In this document: piece after piece, positions 45,557-54,967 of the stretch
Numbering within the stretch: the first letter of the stretch is position 1
How the letters are laid out: each line of letters starts with the position of its first letter
Origin: Cinnamomum chago
Taxonomy: Eukaryota; Streptophyta; Magnoliopsida; Laurales; Lauraceae
NCBI GenBank assembly: GCA_038049695.1
Contig: CP142453.1
Location: 21,926,001-21,990,000 of the forward strand
Direction of reading: 5' to 3'
DNA length: 64,000 nt
Position numbers and translations under genes: made by a program
The notes under the pieces: generated by a model
The model's database searches: none
Told to the model about the DNA's origin: nothing
What the model saw: the letters and a program-made list of their open reading frames with translations, nothing else

Positions 45557-47929
45557 ACTGAGGCTTTTCTCGTCCCTGTAGAAATTCGCGAAAGAGAAAG
45601 TCAGGAAGAGAATTAGAGGTTCCTTTTATAAATTCAATTTTGAAATCAAATATTGAAAGCAAAGCTTGCCATTGAGCAAAGATTTGTTTTGATGCAAGAT
45701 TTTTAACATCTTTTTCTAAAACTTCTTTTGTTGGTTTGCAATCAATGCGTAAAAGAAATGGTTTATTTAAAATATCACTTTGAAATTTGAGGATGGAAGA
45801 GACTATGGTAAGAATTTCTTTTTTAATTGTAGAATAATTTTGTTGGGTTGGATTCCATGAACTGGATGTGAATTGAACGATTTGTTCTTTATTTCCATTT
45901 TGCTGGAGAAGGATACCACCATATCCTTGTTCAGAAGCATCAGTTTGAATTATTTTAAAAAGATCAGGATTGGCTATATTTAAGCATGGGAGAATTCTGA
46001 CTTTTTCTTTTAATTTTTGAACAGCTAAAGTGTGTCCTTTAGTCCATTCTTCTTAATTATCTTTAGAAAGTCGTTTTTGAAGAAGGGTTCTTTCGGTTGC
46101 TAAATTTTGAAAGAAATTTGATACATAATTCAAGCAACCTAAGAATCGTTGAAGCTGAGCAGTATCCTTGATTTCATCAGGAAATTTGCCAGCAAATTGA
46201 ATGACACGGTTAATTGGAGTAATGGTTTGATTTTCAATTTTATATCCGAGAAAGCGGATAGAGGTTTGAAAGAGAATTATTTTTCTTTGAGAGAGGACAA
46301 GACCATTATATTTTATTGTGTTATAGAAGATAGAAAGATGTTTCCAATGTTGTTCGATGTTCTTAGAAAAGATTAGAATATCATCGATGTAAACAATGGA
46401 AAAGTCTTTATATGGGTGGAATATTTCATCCATGATTCTTTGGAATTCAGAAGGAGCATTTTTTAAGCCAAACGGCATAACATTCCATTCGAAGTGTCCG
46501 AAGGGAACTGTGAATGCTGTTTTATAACGATCTTCTTCACAGAGTTGGATTTGCCAGAATCCGGATTTTAGATCAAATTTAGAGAAGATATTGGCATTGC
46601 AGAGGCGACTGATTAAGTCTTATTTATTAGGAATGGGGTATCTTATTGATTGAAGTACTTCATTGAGGGGTTTATAATTGATTACAAGTTTTGGAGAACC
46701 TCGTTCGAGTTCTGCTGCATTTTCTACGTAGAAGGCGGCACAACTCCAAGGAGATTGACATTTTCGAATAAGATTTTTTAAGAGTAAATCTTTGATTTCA
46801 TTATCACAGAGATCAAGGAGGCGATGATTCATTTGAGCTGGTCTAACTTTTGTAGGAATGGATTTTTCATTAAAAATTTTATCATATGGGAGAGAGACTT
46901 GATGAGATTTTCTATGCCAAAATGCGGAAGGTATATCAGCACAACAAGTGGCAAACAACTTCTTTTGGAAATGTAATAATTGAGATTGGAAATAAGGTTT
47001 ATTGAGTTTTTCTTGAAGATTGAGGAGTCTAATGTCATTTTTGAGACTATTTATATGAGCGGTCTGATAAGAGATTAGATTTTTGAGGGTGGAAACTTTT
47101 CCTATTTGGGGAGGCCGAATAAAATTAAAAAGAATAGATTTATGGTCTATCTTTGTCTTGAGACCGATGGAGGTAACTTTGAAAGGCTGAATTTGTAATA
47201 TAAATGGAGTTCCTAGTATTATGTCATGTTGGAGATTTTTAACAATGACAAAAGATGTTGGAATACATTTATTATTTTTACACACATGTGCTAGTGGTAG
47301 TTTATAGTTAATAGTACAAGTGGCACCATTAGCTGTTGTTATGGAAGCTTTAGTATGGAGGCAGAATTTTGTAGGGATTAGGCCTTTTTTTGATACAATT
47401 GATATCAGCGCCTGAATCTATTAAAGCAATTGATTTTTGGATTAGATTTTTGGTTTTTAGTGTTATATGAGTATACCATTTTTGGAAGCTATATTTGGTT
47501 ATAGAGTTGGCTTCATTATGTGAAGGAGATTCTTTATATTGTGCCAATTGATTTTGGAGTTTGTTAATTTCTGTTTTTGAGTCATTTATTTCCTTTTGAA
47601 GAATAAAGATTGAAATAAGTTCTTCTTCTATTACGTTTTCTGTTTTTGAGTCATTTATTTCCTTTTGAAGAATAGAGATTGAAATAGGTTCTTCTTCTAT
47701 TACGTTTGAATTTTCTTTAATTATGTAGATGTTAGAATCGGACATAGAAGAATTAGTATGATCCTTTTGAGGAGTCAGATGAGCGAGTTGCGGTGGTGGC
47801 AAGGGATTTATGATGGCAAAGTCTTGGGTAGGCTTTGTTGATTCTTTTTTAAGTGGTATAGTATAAGGACATTGATTAGATTGGTGATTGATATTTGAGT
47901 CACGATGTAACATCATGATCTGTTGGTGT
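45528..47929 (-). pseudogene. Pararetroviral protease-RT-RNase H (broken)
   Basis: The minus strand starts near ATG 47916. Its first ~140 codons are linker with a Gln/Asn/Lys-rich coiled-coil-like stretch that contains an in-frame 23-codon duplication. The protease site DSGAD is at 47418-47404, followed by a frameshift at a homopolymer (47385-47391). The flap-like ILGTPFILQIQPF motif is conserved. The RT spans about 46900-46100 with FDLKSGFWQI, FGLKNAPSEFQ and catalytic YIDD (46391-46380). TAA codons fall at 46622-46620 and 46055-46053. The RNase H follows (TDASEQGYGG near 45930) and the frame stops at 45528. No integrase. The upstream movement and capsid region is missing: the part begins at the head-to-head junction. 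Confidence 0.9.
47571..47708 (-). repeat. 69-bp in-frame tandem duplication in protease linker
   Basis: Copies at 47571-47639 and 47640-47708 encode 23 residues twice (VIEEExISIxILQKEINDSK), with a few substitutions. It adds a heptad-like coiled-coil unit and keeps the frame. Confidence 0.9.
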
Positions 47930-47933
47930 AATC

Positions 47934-47946
47934 TGGTATTAGAGCC
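47934..47946 (+). other. Pararetroviral primer binding site (tRNA-Met)
   Basis: TGGTATTAGAGCC, one mismatch (C to T) from the initiator tRNA-Met complement used by caulimovirids. It marks position 1 of the linear viral map and lies only a few bases from the head-to-head junction. Confidence 0.85.
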
Positions 47947-48066
47947 AAGTGCTCAAGCCTTACTGCCCCCAGTGCCTACTCCCTCTGTAAGCTTTGTTTA
48001 GTTTCTCCCTTGTATTGTTAAACAGTCATGTTACTCTGTCTTGTAAACAATCCTGTTTATATGTTC

Positions 48067-48113
<47 letters not shown>

Positions 48114-48354
48114 TATGTTTTGTAAAACTCATGCATTATCTATTATGTTGCTCGTCTGCTTTCTGAGTATTTAAATTCTTAGTACTGCTTTGAATAGTAG
48201 TTGTATATTAAGAAGGAAGAAGTTAGGTTCGAGGCCTCTTGTCGCGCCAAGGTTGATTGTCCGTTGAGCTAGCGAGCATTAGGACGTGTTCCCTCATTTG
48301 GGGTTGACAGGCCACTAGTAACTTCCAACTTGATATTTCAATTATTGTTTAAAA
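47947..48354 (+). other. Viral leader with (TA)n tract
   Basis: About 400 bp between the primer site and the movement protein ATG. Contains 18 AT units at 48075-48110, several short upstream ATGs, and a GC-richer block (about 48225-48310) before the start codon. TA repeats are known to accompany endogenous florendovirus loci. Confidence 0.7.
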
Positions 48355-50403
48355 ATGTCTAAGTTATTTAATTCTTTGAAAAAAGATTTTTTGTCTAAAT
48401 CTTCTTCTTCTTCTTCAAACTCTTCTTCATCCTCATCATCTGCATCTAGTATTAGTTTAAATATTAGTAAAATGTCAATTAAAAATTTGGAAGAGATTAC
48501 CTACGGGAATCTCGAACAATCTATCAATAATTGGACTATTCCAACAGTCCTAATAAAAGAAATTTATAATCATGGTTCATTCAAACTAGACACTGATTAT
48601 ATAATCAAAACCGTCGAAGAGACGAAATCAATTGTCGATAAAGAGGAAAACCTTTCTCTTATCGCAAAAGAAACAATAGAAAAATTCAGCCAACAATATA
48701 AATATCTCCATATTAGACTTGTACAAGTTGCTATTAAATCTCTCACTCGAACTGGTTTAAACACTTCTTGTCTATCCTATGTCCGAGACCAAAGACATGT
48801 GAAGTTCAAAGACTCACTTATAGGTCTCGTCGAAGCTAGTCTTCACAATAGCCCTGCCTTCTTCAATCGCTTCCCCAATTTCTCAATAAGCCTCTCTGAT
48901 CCAGGTGCTCATCAAGCATGCACACTTGGTATCCATACCAAAGGTTTCAACATGAAGCCACAATCTGAAAATATAGCCATCATATATCGAGTTTATTTCA
49001 AAGCAATGAACTCAATCATGCCTGATATAGCCTATAATAATCAATTAAAAGGAATAACAACTTTATTTCTTACTGATTTCAAAAATAAAATCACAATTCC
49101 AAAGATAATTACTTGGGAACAAGTCAATCTCTCTGGCGAATGGGATCTCCAAGATGCTCAATCTTCAATCCTGCCAATCAATGATGATTTAGAAATTATT
49201 ACTGAATATCCCAATGGTAGAGTTGCTATCAAACTCAATAATGTTAAATCAACTCTTCCTAGGCCAATAACTAGGCATTCTACCTCATCAATTCCCTCTC
49301 AAATAAACCCAACAGAAGTTGAACAACATAGACCATCTTCTGTTTCTCAATATGACTATGTTCGCTCTAAGCTACCAAACGTCATGATACCTCCTCCATC
49401 AAATATTTGTTATCCTCAAACTACAAATTACAGAAGTGGATCTCATCATAATGAAAATTATGATCCTACTGAATCATATCGCCCCATTGCTTCTTATTTC
49501 AGTCCTCATATAGGAATGATCTCAGTCTCAAATACCATATCTGACGAAATTTCTAATGATTCAGAAAATAGTCAAGAGATACCCTTTCAAATCAATAATC
49601 AATTCTTAATTGATAATATGAAAAACCATCCCCTTCGCTTTTCTTTCTTTAGAAATTTCAATAAAGAAGAACAAGCTCAATTAAAAGCCCAATGGTTTAG
49701 CCATATGCAATTAGTCAAAACTAATATCCCTTTCTTTGATTGGTTCCATTATCACGTACCCCAAGAACCAATTGCCTCAAATAATATCATGATGTTACAT
49801 CAACAATTAAATAAACAAAAATGGGAAACCACTTCTGGTGAAGAGATTGCCCAATCTTTACCCCCTTTTCGCGCAATTAAATTCAAAGAAACTGTAGCAA
49901 CTCCGCTTAAAACAGTCTCTATTTTCAAAGATGACAAGCCTGCTACCTCCAAAGATATTTCTCATATCATTGAACAAAACAATTATACCAATACCTTTTT
50001 ACATTCTATCGCAACAAACTTGACACCTACTCCCCAGCCTATTTCCCATATACATCCCTCACCGACTCTCCCTACCAAACAGTTATTTCTTCCAGCACAA
50101 ACAATACAAACCAATCTCCCTCAAATACAAAGACCCTCCTCTTCTATGTCAACTGAGTTCCTAACAGAACTTTTGAATATAATCAAATTATCTAATGAAA
50201 TAGACCCAAAAGGCAAAAAACCAAACCTATCAATGATAACAGAAAATAATCTCCCTTTGGAAGACTCCGACGACTCTGCTAATGATGAAGTAGATGCTGA
50301 TCCACTTCCTCAAATAAATCGATATATTTTCCAACGTAGTTCTACAAAACAGTACTATCGTCGTCCCTCTCCAGTTGATCTTCAATTTGAAGAAATCTCT
50401 TAA
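48355..50403 (+). CDS. Pararetroviral movement protein (30K superfamily), intact
   Basis: 682 codons without a stop. Residues 14-32 are almost pure Ser. Residues about 110-235 form the 30K-type movement core that opens plasmodesmata for cell-to-cell spread: hydrophobic beta-strand text (HIRLVQVAIKSL), a charged RDQR turn, LHNSPAFFNRFPNFSISL and the conserved SDPG at 181-184. The C-terminal ~280 residues are Pro/Ser/Gln-rich linker with DISHIIEQNNYTN-like text seen in related polyproteins. It ends TAA at 50401-50403, directly followed by the ATG of the capsid ORF. Start chosen as the first in-frame ATG after the leader. Confidence 0.85.
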   Translation: MSKLFNSLKKDFLSKSSSSSSNSSSSSSSASSISLNISKMSIKNLEEITYGNLEQSINNWTIPTVLIKEIYNHGSFKLDTDYIIKTVEETKSIVDKEENLSLIAKETIEKFSQQYKYLHIRLVQVAIKSLTRTGLNTSCLSYVRDQRHVKFKDSLIGLVEASLHNSPAFFNRFPNFSISLSDPGAHQACTLGIHTKGFNMKPQSENIAIIYRVYFKAMNSIMPDIAYNNQLKGITTLFLTDFKNKITIPKIITWEQVNLSGEWDLQDAQSSILPINDDLEIITEYPNGRVAIKLNNVKSTLPRPITRHSTSSIPSQINPTEVEQHRPSSVSQYDYVRSKLPNVMIPPPSNICYPQTTNYRSGSHHNENYDPTESYRPIASYFSPHIGMISVSNTISDEISNDSENSQEIPFQINNQFLIDNMKNHPLRFSFFRNFNKEEQAQLKAQWFSHMQLVKTNIPFFDWFHYHVPQEPIASNNIMMLHQQLNKQKWETTSGEEIAQSLPPFRAIKFKETVATPLKTVSIFKDDKPATSKDISHIIEQNNYTNTFLHSIATNLTPTPQPISHIHPSPTLPTKQLFLPAQTIQTNLPQIQRPSSSMSTEFLTELLNIIKLSNEIDPKGKKPNLSMITENNLPLEDSDDSANDEVDADPLPQINRYIFQRSSTKQYYRRPSPVDLQFEEIS

Positions 50404-51540
50404 ATGCCCAAAATCCATTTTGAAGGGAATGTCCTCTATGAATGGAACATCGACGGACTTTCCGAATACCAAATACTCAATGTTATGCAACATATGATTG
50501 TCTATTGCAATGCCTGCTATATTCATCAATGGGCACAAGAAAACACTGTTCTCGCTATCACCTCTGGTTTTACCGGACAACTTCACGGATGGTGGAACGA
50601 TTATTTGACCGAAATACAACGCGAAGAAATAAAACAATCCATCCAACGCGATGAACATGGGCAGCCAATCCTTAATTCTAAAGGAGAAACACAAGGCAAA
50701 CAAGTCCTTGCTCTAATAACCAATATCATCCATCATTTTCTTGGAAAACTTGGCGATATTTCTGAGAAAAACAAAGAACTATTAATCAATCTTAAATGCC
50801 ATACTTTAACAGACTTTCAATGGTATAAAGATATATATCTTTCCAAACTATTTCGCATTGACAACTGCGATAGCTCCTTTTGGAAAGAAAAATTCATCTC
50901 TAGTCTTCCAACGCTGTTCGCCGAAAAGGTTCGTAATTGCTTACGAGACAAAGGCAATAGAAACCTCAATTACCACCATTACACTTACGGCGAATTAATC
51001 CAAACCATTAACAAAGTTGGCATCAGTATTTGTACGGACCTCAAACTTAAATCCCAAATGAAAAGAGAAAGGTCCAATAACCAAAAAGAATTAGGCGATT
51101 TTTGCTACCCATTTGGTTATGACCCAATTATAAGTCCTTCTCGAAGAAAGACTTCTTCTAGAACCAAACACAATTCTAATAATGCTTCCCTTCCTACCCA
51201 AAGAAAGCCTCGTAATTTCAGAAATCATAAATTCAAAAATCAACAACCTAAAACTAATGAACCTCTTCCCAAAAATAATGATCCCAATCAACGCTGCTAC
51301 AAATGTAACAAACCTGGTCACTTTCCAAATAAATGCTTTGTCCAAACTACCAAAAAGAAAATTAATAATATTAAAAATAAATCAAACTCCAATAAAACAA
51401 GTGACAATTCTGACCAAGAACATATTTGTCATTCTTGTCAAGAATCATTCTCCGAATATGAATCTTCTTCTACACCATCAATAAATATGCTTTCTGCCAA
51501 TGAGCAGTTAATTCTTGAAATGATTCAAACCATTCAATAG
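50404..51540 (+). CDS. Pararetroviral capsid protein with CCHC knuckle, intact
   Basis: 378 codons, ATG abutting the movement protein stop (TAAATG). Residues 1-210 are the coat core (YIHQWAQE, GQLHGWWNDYL, FLGKLGDISEKNKELLINLK). About 215-290 is Lys/Arg/Asn-rich, suited to nucleic acid binding. The zinc knuckle CYKCNKPGHFPNKC lies at 298-311 and a second Cys pair (CHSC) at 342-345. It ends with TAG; the same frame stays open for about 70 more codons towards the protease region. That suggests a former or suppressible polyprotein, or loss of continuity. The abutting start fits termination-reinitiation. Confidence 0.85.
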   Translation: MPKIHFEGNVLYEWNIDGLSEYQILNVMQHMIVYCNACYIHQWAQENTVLAITSGFTGQLHGWWNDYLTEIQREEIKQSIQRDEHGQPILNSKGETQGKQVLALITNIIHHFLGKLGDISEKNKELLINLKCHTLTDFQWYKDIYLSKLFRIDNCDSSFWKEKFISSLPTLFAEKVRNCLRDKGNRNLNYHHYTYGELIQTINKVGISICTDLKLKSQMKRERSNNQKELGDFCYPFGYDPIISPSRRKTSSRTKHNSNNASLPTQRKPRNFRNHKFKNQQPKTNEPLPKNNDPNQRCYKCNKPGHFPNKCFVQTTKKKINNIKNKSNSNKTSDNSDQEHICHSCQESFSEYESSSTPSINMLSANEQLILEMIQTIQ

Positions 51541-52217
51541 CCCCTTACAAAAAATGAATTTTTTTATAAATTAATATCTCAAAATATCAGAAGTAAACAG
51601 GTTAAACAAATTCCTTCTACTACACCTGTTTTCACTATGCAGCAAGACCGACTGCAAGCTCAAACCTCTTCTACTCCTTCTCATAATCACAATAACGAGT
51701 TCTCTTCTTTGAAAGAAGAAGTCTCGACTCTAAACAAATTGTCAATACTTTAAAAATTCAAGTTGATCTCTTGGAAAAATCTATCCAAGATTCAACTACT
51801 GCCAATATTGAAAATTTTTGTGGATCCATCCAAAATCATCATTTTCAAAAATGGTATACTATAATCATTTTACAAATTCAAGAATTTTCCTATGAATTTA
51901 CAGCTCTGATTGATTTAGGAGCTGACATGAACTGCCTCAAAGAAGATCTCATCCCCCTATGTCTCCTCGAATATAAACCTTCTTCAATTACCACTGCTAA
52001 TAGAAATTCTTGTCCCATCCAATATAGGCTGACTACTGCCATCATTTTCAAAGATAATATCGGTATTCCCACTAATTTCATTGTTGTATCAAATCTACAA
52101 CATAATTTAGTGCTTGGAACACCCTTCATAACACAAATCCAGCCCTTTTTGGTCACCGCAAATGGCCTACATACCACTATAAATGACAAAGAGGTCATTT
52201 TTCAATTTAATGCATAA
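51541..52217 (+). pseudogene. Pararetroviral protease domain without RT (decayed)
   Basis: It continues the capsid frame after TAG, then shifts frame near 51730. The domain from about 51840 matches the protease of the minus-strand part (FQKWYT, ALIDLGADMNCL, SNLQHNLVLGTPFITQIQPF). The catalytic triad reads D-L-G in place of D-S-G, which should abolish activity. The frame closes with a stop at 52215-52217, right where the minus-strand part goes on into RT. About 80 bp of AT-rich spacer follow, then a new ORF. RT and RNase H are absent. Confidence 0.8.
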
Positions 52218-52299
52218 CTTCATTCATATGCATAATTCCATTCATATTTTCTCAAAAATATTTAAATAATATATCTCTTTTTCCTTCTCTCAACAACTA

Positions 52300-53490
52300 A
52301 TGTCTTCTGACAAAGGCAAGCTGCCAATTATATCCAAACAGCCTTCTACCATTTAAGAGTTGTTTCCCCTCCATATTCCATTTCCTTCTTCCAATCCACT
52401 CCCTTCTGTCGAGTCTCAAGCTCTTCTTGACAGAATATGGAGCACCCATCTCTCTGGCCAAAGAAATTCTCGTATGAGAAAAAATATTTCTGATTTGGCC
52501 ATACATCTCAAATCGTTAGAATCACAAATCCAATTACTTGAACAACAATGTGCATCGTCATCCAATAAAAGAATTGCAAAACAATTCCGACAACAGCTCC
52601 TGTAAAAGGTTGATAACCTCCTTCCAGATGATTTAGCTGTGCGAATTAGAGCTCAAACTCTTTCTTGCCAGCTCAAAGAAAGCTTTATGTCTAAAGCACA
52701 ATATCTCAGTTGGGCCACCGGCTTTCCAAAAATGTTCCTTCCAATAGAAGAATTCAATATCTCTTATATTGAACAAGGGCCGGTTCAACGATTCATTCTT
52801 GATCGGAATGATTCTACAATGCTCAGCCAACTGCCAGCCATTGTTAAATACACTCTCAACTGCCTCAGCATCACCAATCAGCATCTTCTTGTCACAATCT
52901 CCTCCTCCCTCGGAGAATGAGAAGAAATTCGCTTTTATCAACCACATCAATTATGGACCCTCACTAATATCGAAGACGGTGATCTATTCTGCAGGAAGCT
53001 CAGTGCTTGTCCTCCTGACTATGGCACTTATGATCATCTAGCCGAATGATTCGAAACTTCCGACGCTGCAACTCTCGATTAAAGCATCGAACGCCTATAA
53101 TCCTATAATGCTCAAGCAGATCAAATTCAGCGCTTCATTTCTCTCAAAAGGCACCTTGAATTCGCCAGCACTTATAAAGGAGTTTGGAGTGATGGTCGAA
53201 GAATTATCTGTATTGACGACGACCTCGCCGATCAAACACATGTGTTCTATGATCCCATCCGATCTGGACAAAAAGCTCAATTTGGTCAAAAAGCTCAAGG
53301 TCGAAAGCGACTCTGCGAAATCAATTCTACAGACGTCACTTTCAAAAATTCACTATGCAGCCACTATTTGACACTATTGCAGCAGTCACTATTCATCAAT
53401 AAATTCGATGATTTTCAACTGCAGTACTGTTCATTCAATAATATATTTCGGTTATTATTCAAAAAGTACTATGCAAATAGTACCAAATAG
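52300..53490 (+). pseudogene. Pararetroviral third ORF, six stops, unknown function
   Basis: One frame runs from ATG 52300 to TAG 53490 (about 396 codons) with no frameshift, but with stops at 52354, 52603, 52918, 53047, 53080 and 53098. A coiled-coil-like stretch lies near 52500-52600 (LKSLESQIQLLEQQC). No known domain is recognised, and it does not resemble the 390-codon ORF of the minus-strand part although it holds the same place on the map. Its last ~70 codons run into the shared control region and stay open there; the same frame is open in the minus-strand copy too (44340-44059). Confidence 0.7.
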
Positions 53491-53739
53491 TGTCACGTCA
53501 CTTTCAATGCAATAAATCAAGCCCGAAGTTCCGAATTTCTAATGCTTTCACATCCAGAATCATCATCAAGCCGCCTCAATAATACAAATACAGCCCCCCT
53601 CAAGCAGCCTCAACAATTCATGGACTTCAAGTATCTTCAAGTCCGCAATAATTTGTAAATTTGTCTATAAAAGGGACTGCCAGCCCTCTTGTCTAGGCAG
53701 AAGTAAAATTAGAGAAGTTAGACTAAGAGTTTCCAAGTT
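53278..53739 (+). promoter_or_regulatory. Pararetroviral control region, copy 2 (outward, rightward)
   Basis: Matches 44278-43790 (minus) closely; it includes GACGTCACTTT and CACGTCACTTTC boxes and TATAAAAGGG at 53666-53675, followed by a conserved segment CTCTTGTCTAGGCAGAAG. Differences are scattered substitutions and a few indels. It would drive transcription towards 54.9 kb, antisense to the small membrane protein gene. Confidence 0.8.
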
Positions 53740-53774
53740 CTCTTCAGTCTAAGAAAATAATTATTAAATGGCCA

Positions 53775-53786
53775 AAGATCAATTTT
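53775..53786 (+). repeat. Right 12-bp direct repeat bounding the pararetrovirus locus
   Basis: AAGATCAATTTT, same orientation as the copy at 43750-43761. Confidence 0.7.
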
Positions 53787-54967
53787 AGGAGGGGAGAAAT
53801 CATTAATTTAACTAGAGAATCATATTTACTCTTATCCTCTAAGGAGCTAATCATTTTTCCGAGAATTCTCCTCTTTACTTTTCTCCGCATCCAAACATAG
53901 ATTTTGAGTCATTTTCAGCTCTTAAGATTAAGTGTTATAATTGTCTTTTAAGCACTGAGAACAATAAATTGTATTGGTTCATAGTAGGAGGCATCACTTT
54001 CATAGATAGAGTGTTTTCAATGCAAGTGTGTTCTCTTGACCGTGCACCATTGTCTTATTACATTTGTCACTTCTTGCAAGGCCCACCTATATTCATAACA
54101 AAAACAAGGGGAGGGGATGAACTGGGATAGAACATAAATTAGGAGTGTCTTCAATATCAATACGACCAAATGATCATAGCCCTTTATTTAACCCATCAAA
54201 ATTTAATGGCTACATATCATACAAAATTATTGTGGCAAAATCCAATATCGCCCTATGTCCAAATTAAATGGAGTATGAAACCATGCATGAATGAGAAGTT
54301 TGTGGGCAGTAGTTTAATCTCTGCCCCACAGTTGAATGCCTGTCAACAACAGATAACACAAAATTCAATTGTCTTTGTGCTAGATAACTCAATCCATATC
54401 ATGTTCAATCATCAAAAGTACCCCGCCCCATCTGGATGCAAATGATCTAATGGTTGGGATGTCAATCCACGTTATAGATTGCAGTGCAGCACATCAAATT
54501 AAAACTGAGAGGCAGTTTTCGATGGTCTATCAAAAAGTGGTCCTTGCAAACTACTATCATGGCCAGTTATCATTGTTCATGTTTTCTTCACTCAGAATCC
54601 AAGGTCGGCCCATCCACTTCCCATGTGATGTGCTTCAAAAAAAAAAAGCAAGAGGCAGTGGAAGTTTCATTTTCACTTAAAAAAAGAATCATTAACTGCA
54701 AAAGCTAGTCATTATCACATGGCAAAGAAATCTGAGCACTCACCCTAACACAATAGCAGAAAAAAAGTAACTAACTACAGTTATGGGGATTCCACCAGCC
54801 CACAAACAAATTGACATCTGGAAAGTTGGGCAAATCTGATCTTGGGGGAAGGCCTCTGTTGGGTTGGTAGGAGTAAGCATGATGAGAAAGAAAAGGTTAC
54901 AAGGATTTACTTGTCTACCATAATGATAATGGCAACATACGACAAAATTTAACTTAGAACACAAGTT
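53787..54967. other. Intergenic, no gene seen
   Basis: ATCCAAACA at 53889-53897 is the complement of TGTTTGGAT at 43716-43724, and TTTTCTCC/GGAGAAA words are likewise inverted. The pararetrovirus may therefore sit in an older MITE-like element. The rest is unremarkable; no recognisable exon. Confidence 0.5.

Larger units (their letters stand above)
43762..53774. mobile_element. Endogenous pararetrovirus locus (Caulimoviridae-like), two head-to-head parts
   Basis: The minus-strand part (about 47930 down to 43762) reads protease, RT, RNase H, a 390-codon ORF and a promoter region. The plus-strand part (about 47930 to 53774) reads tRNA-Met primer site, leader, movement protein, capsid protein with CCHC knuckle, protease domain, a decayed ORF and a promoter region. 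Both outer promoter regions are near-identical; the ORFs beside them are not. No LTRs and no integrase are present. A movement protein of the 30K type plus RT without integrase is diagnostic of plant pararetroviruses. Association with a TA repeat and the ORF order bring Florendovirus-like endogenous viruses to mind (inference). One frameshift and at least two stops in RT, and six stops in the last plus-strand ORF, show it cannot replicate as it stands. Confidence 0.9.

Noticed and set aside
50230..50703. 157-codon minus-strand ORF across the movement/capsid boundary
   Set aside because: Shadow of two intact viral ORFs on the plus strand.
43790..53739. The two similar ~0.46-0.49-kb end regions as LTRs of one retrotransposon
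   Set aside because: They are inverted, not direct, repeats, lack TG..CA ends and paired PBS/PPT, and the interior holds a 30K movement protein and no integrase.
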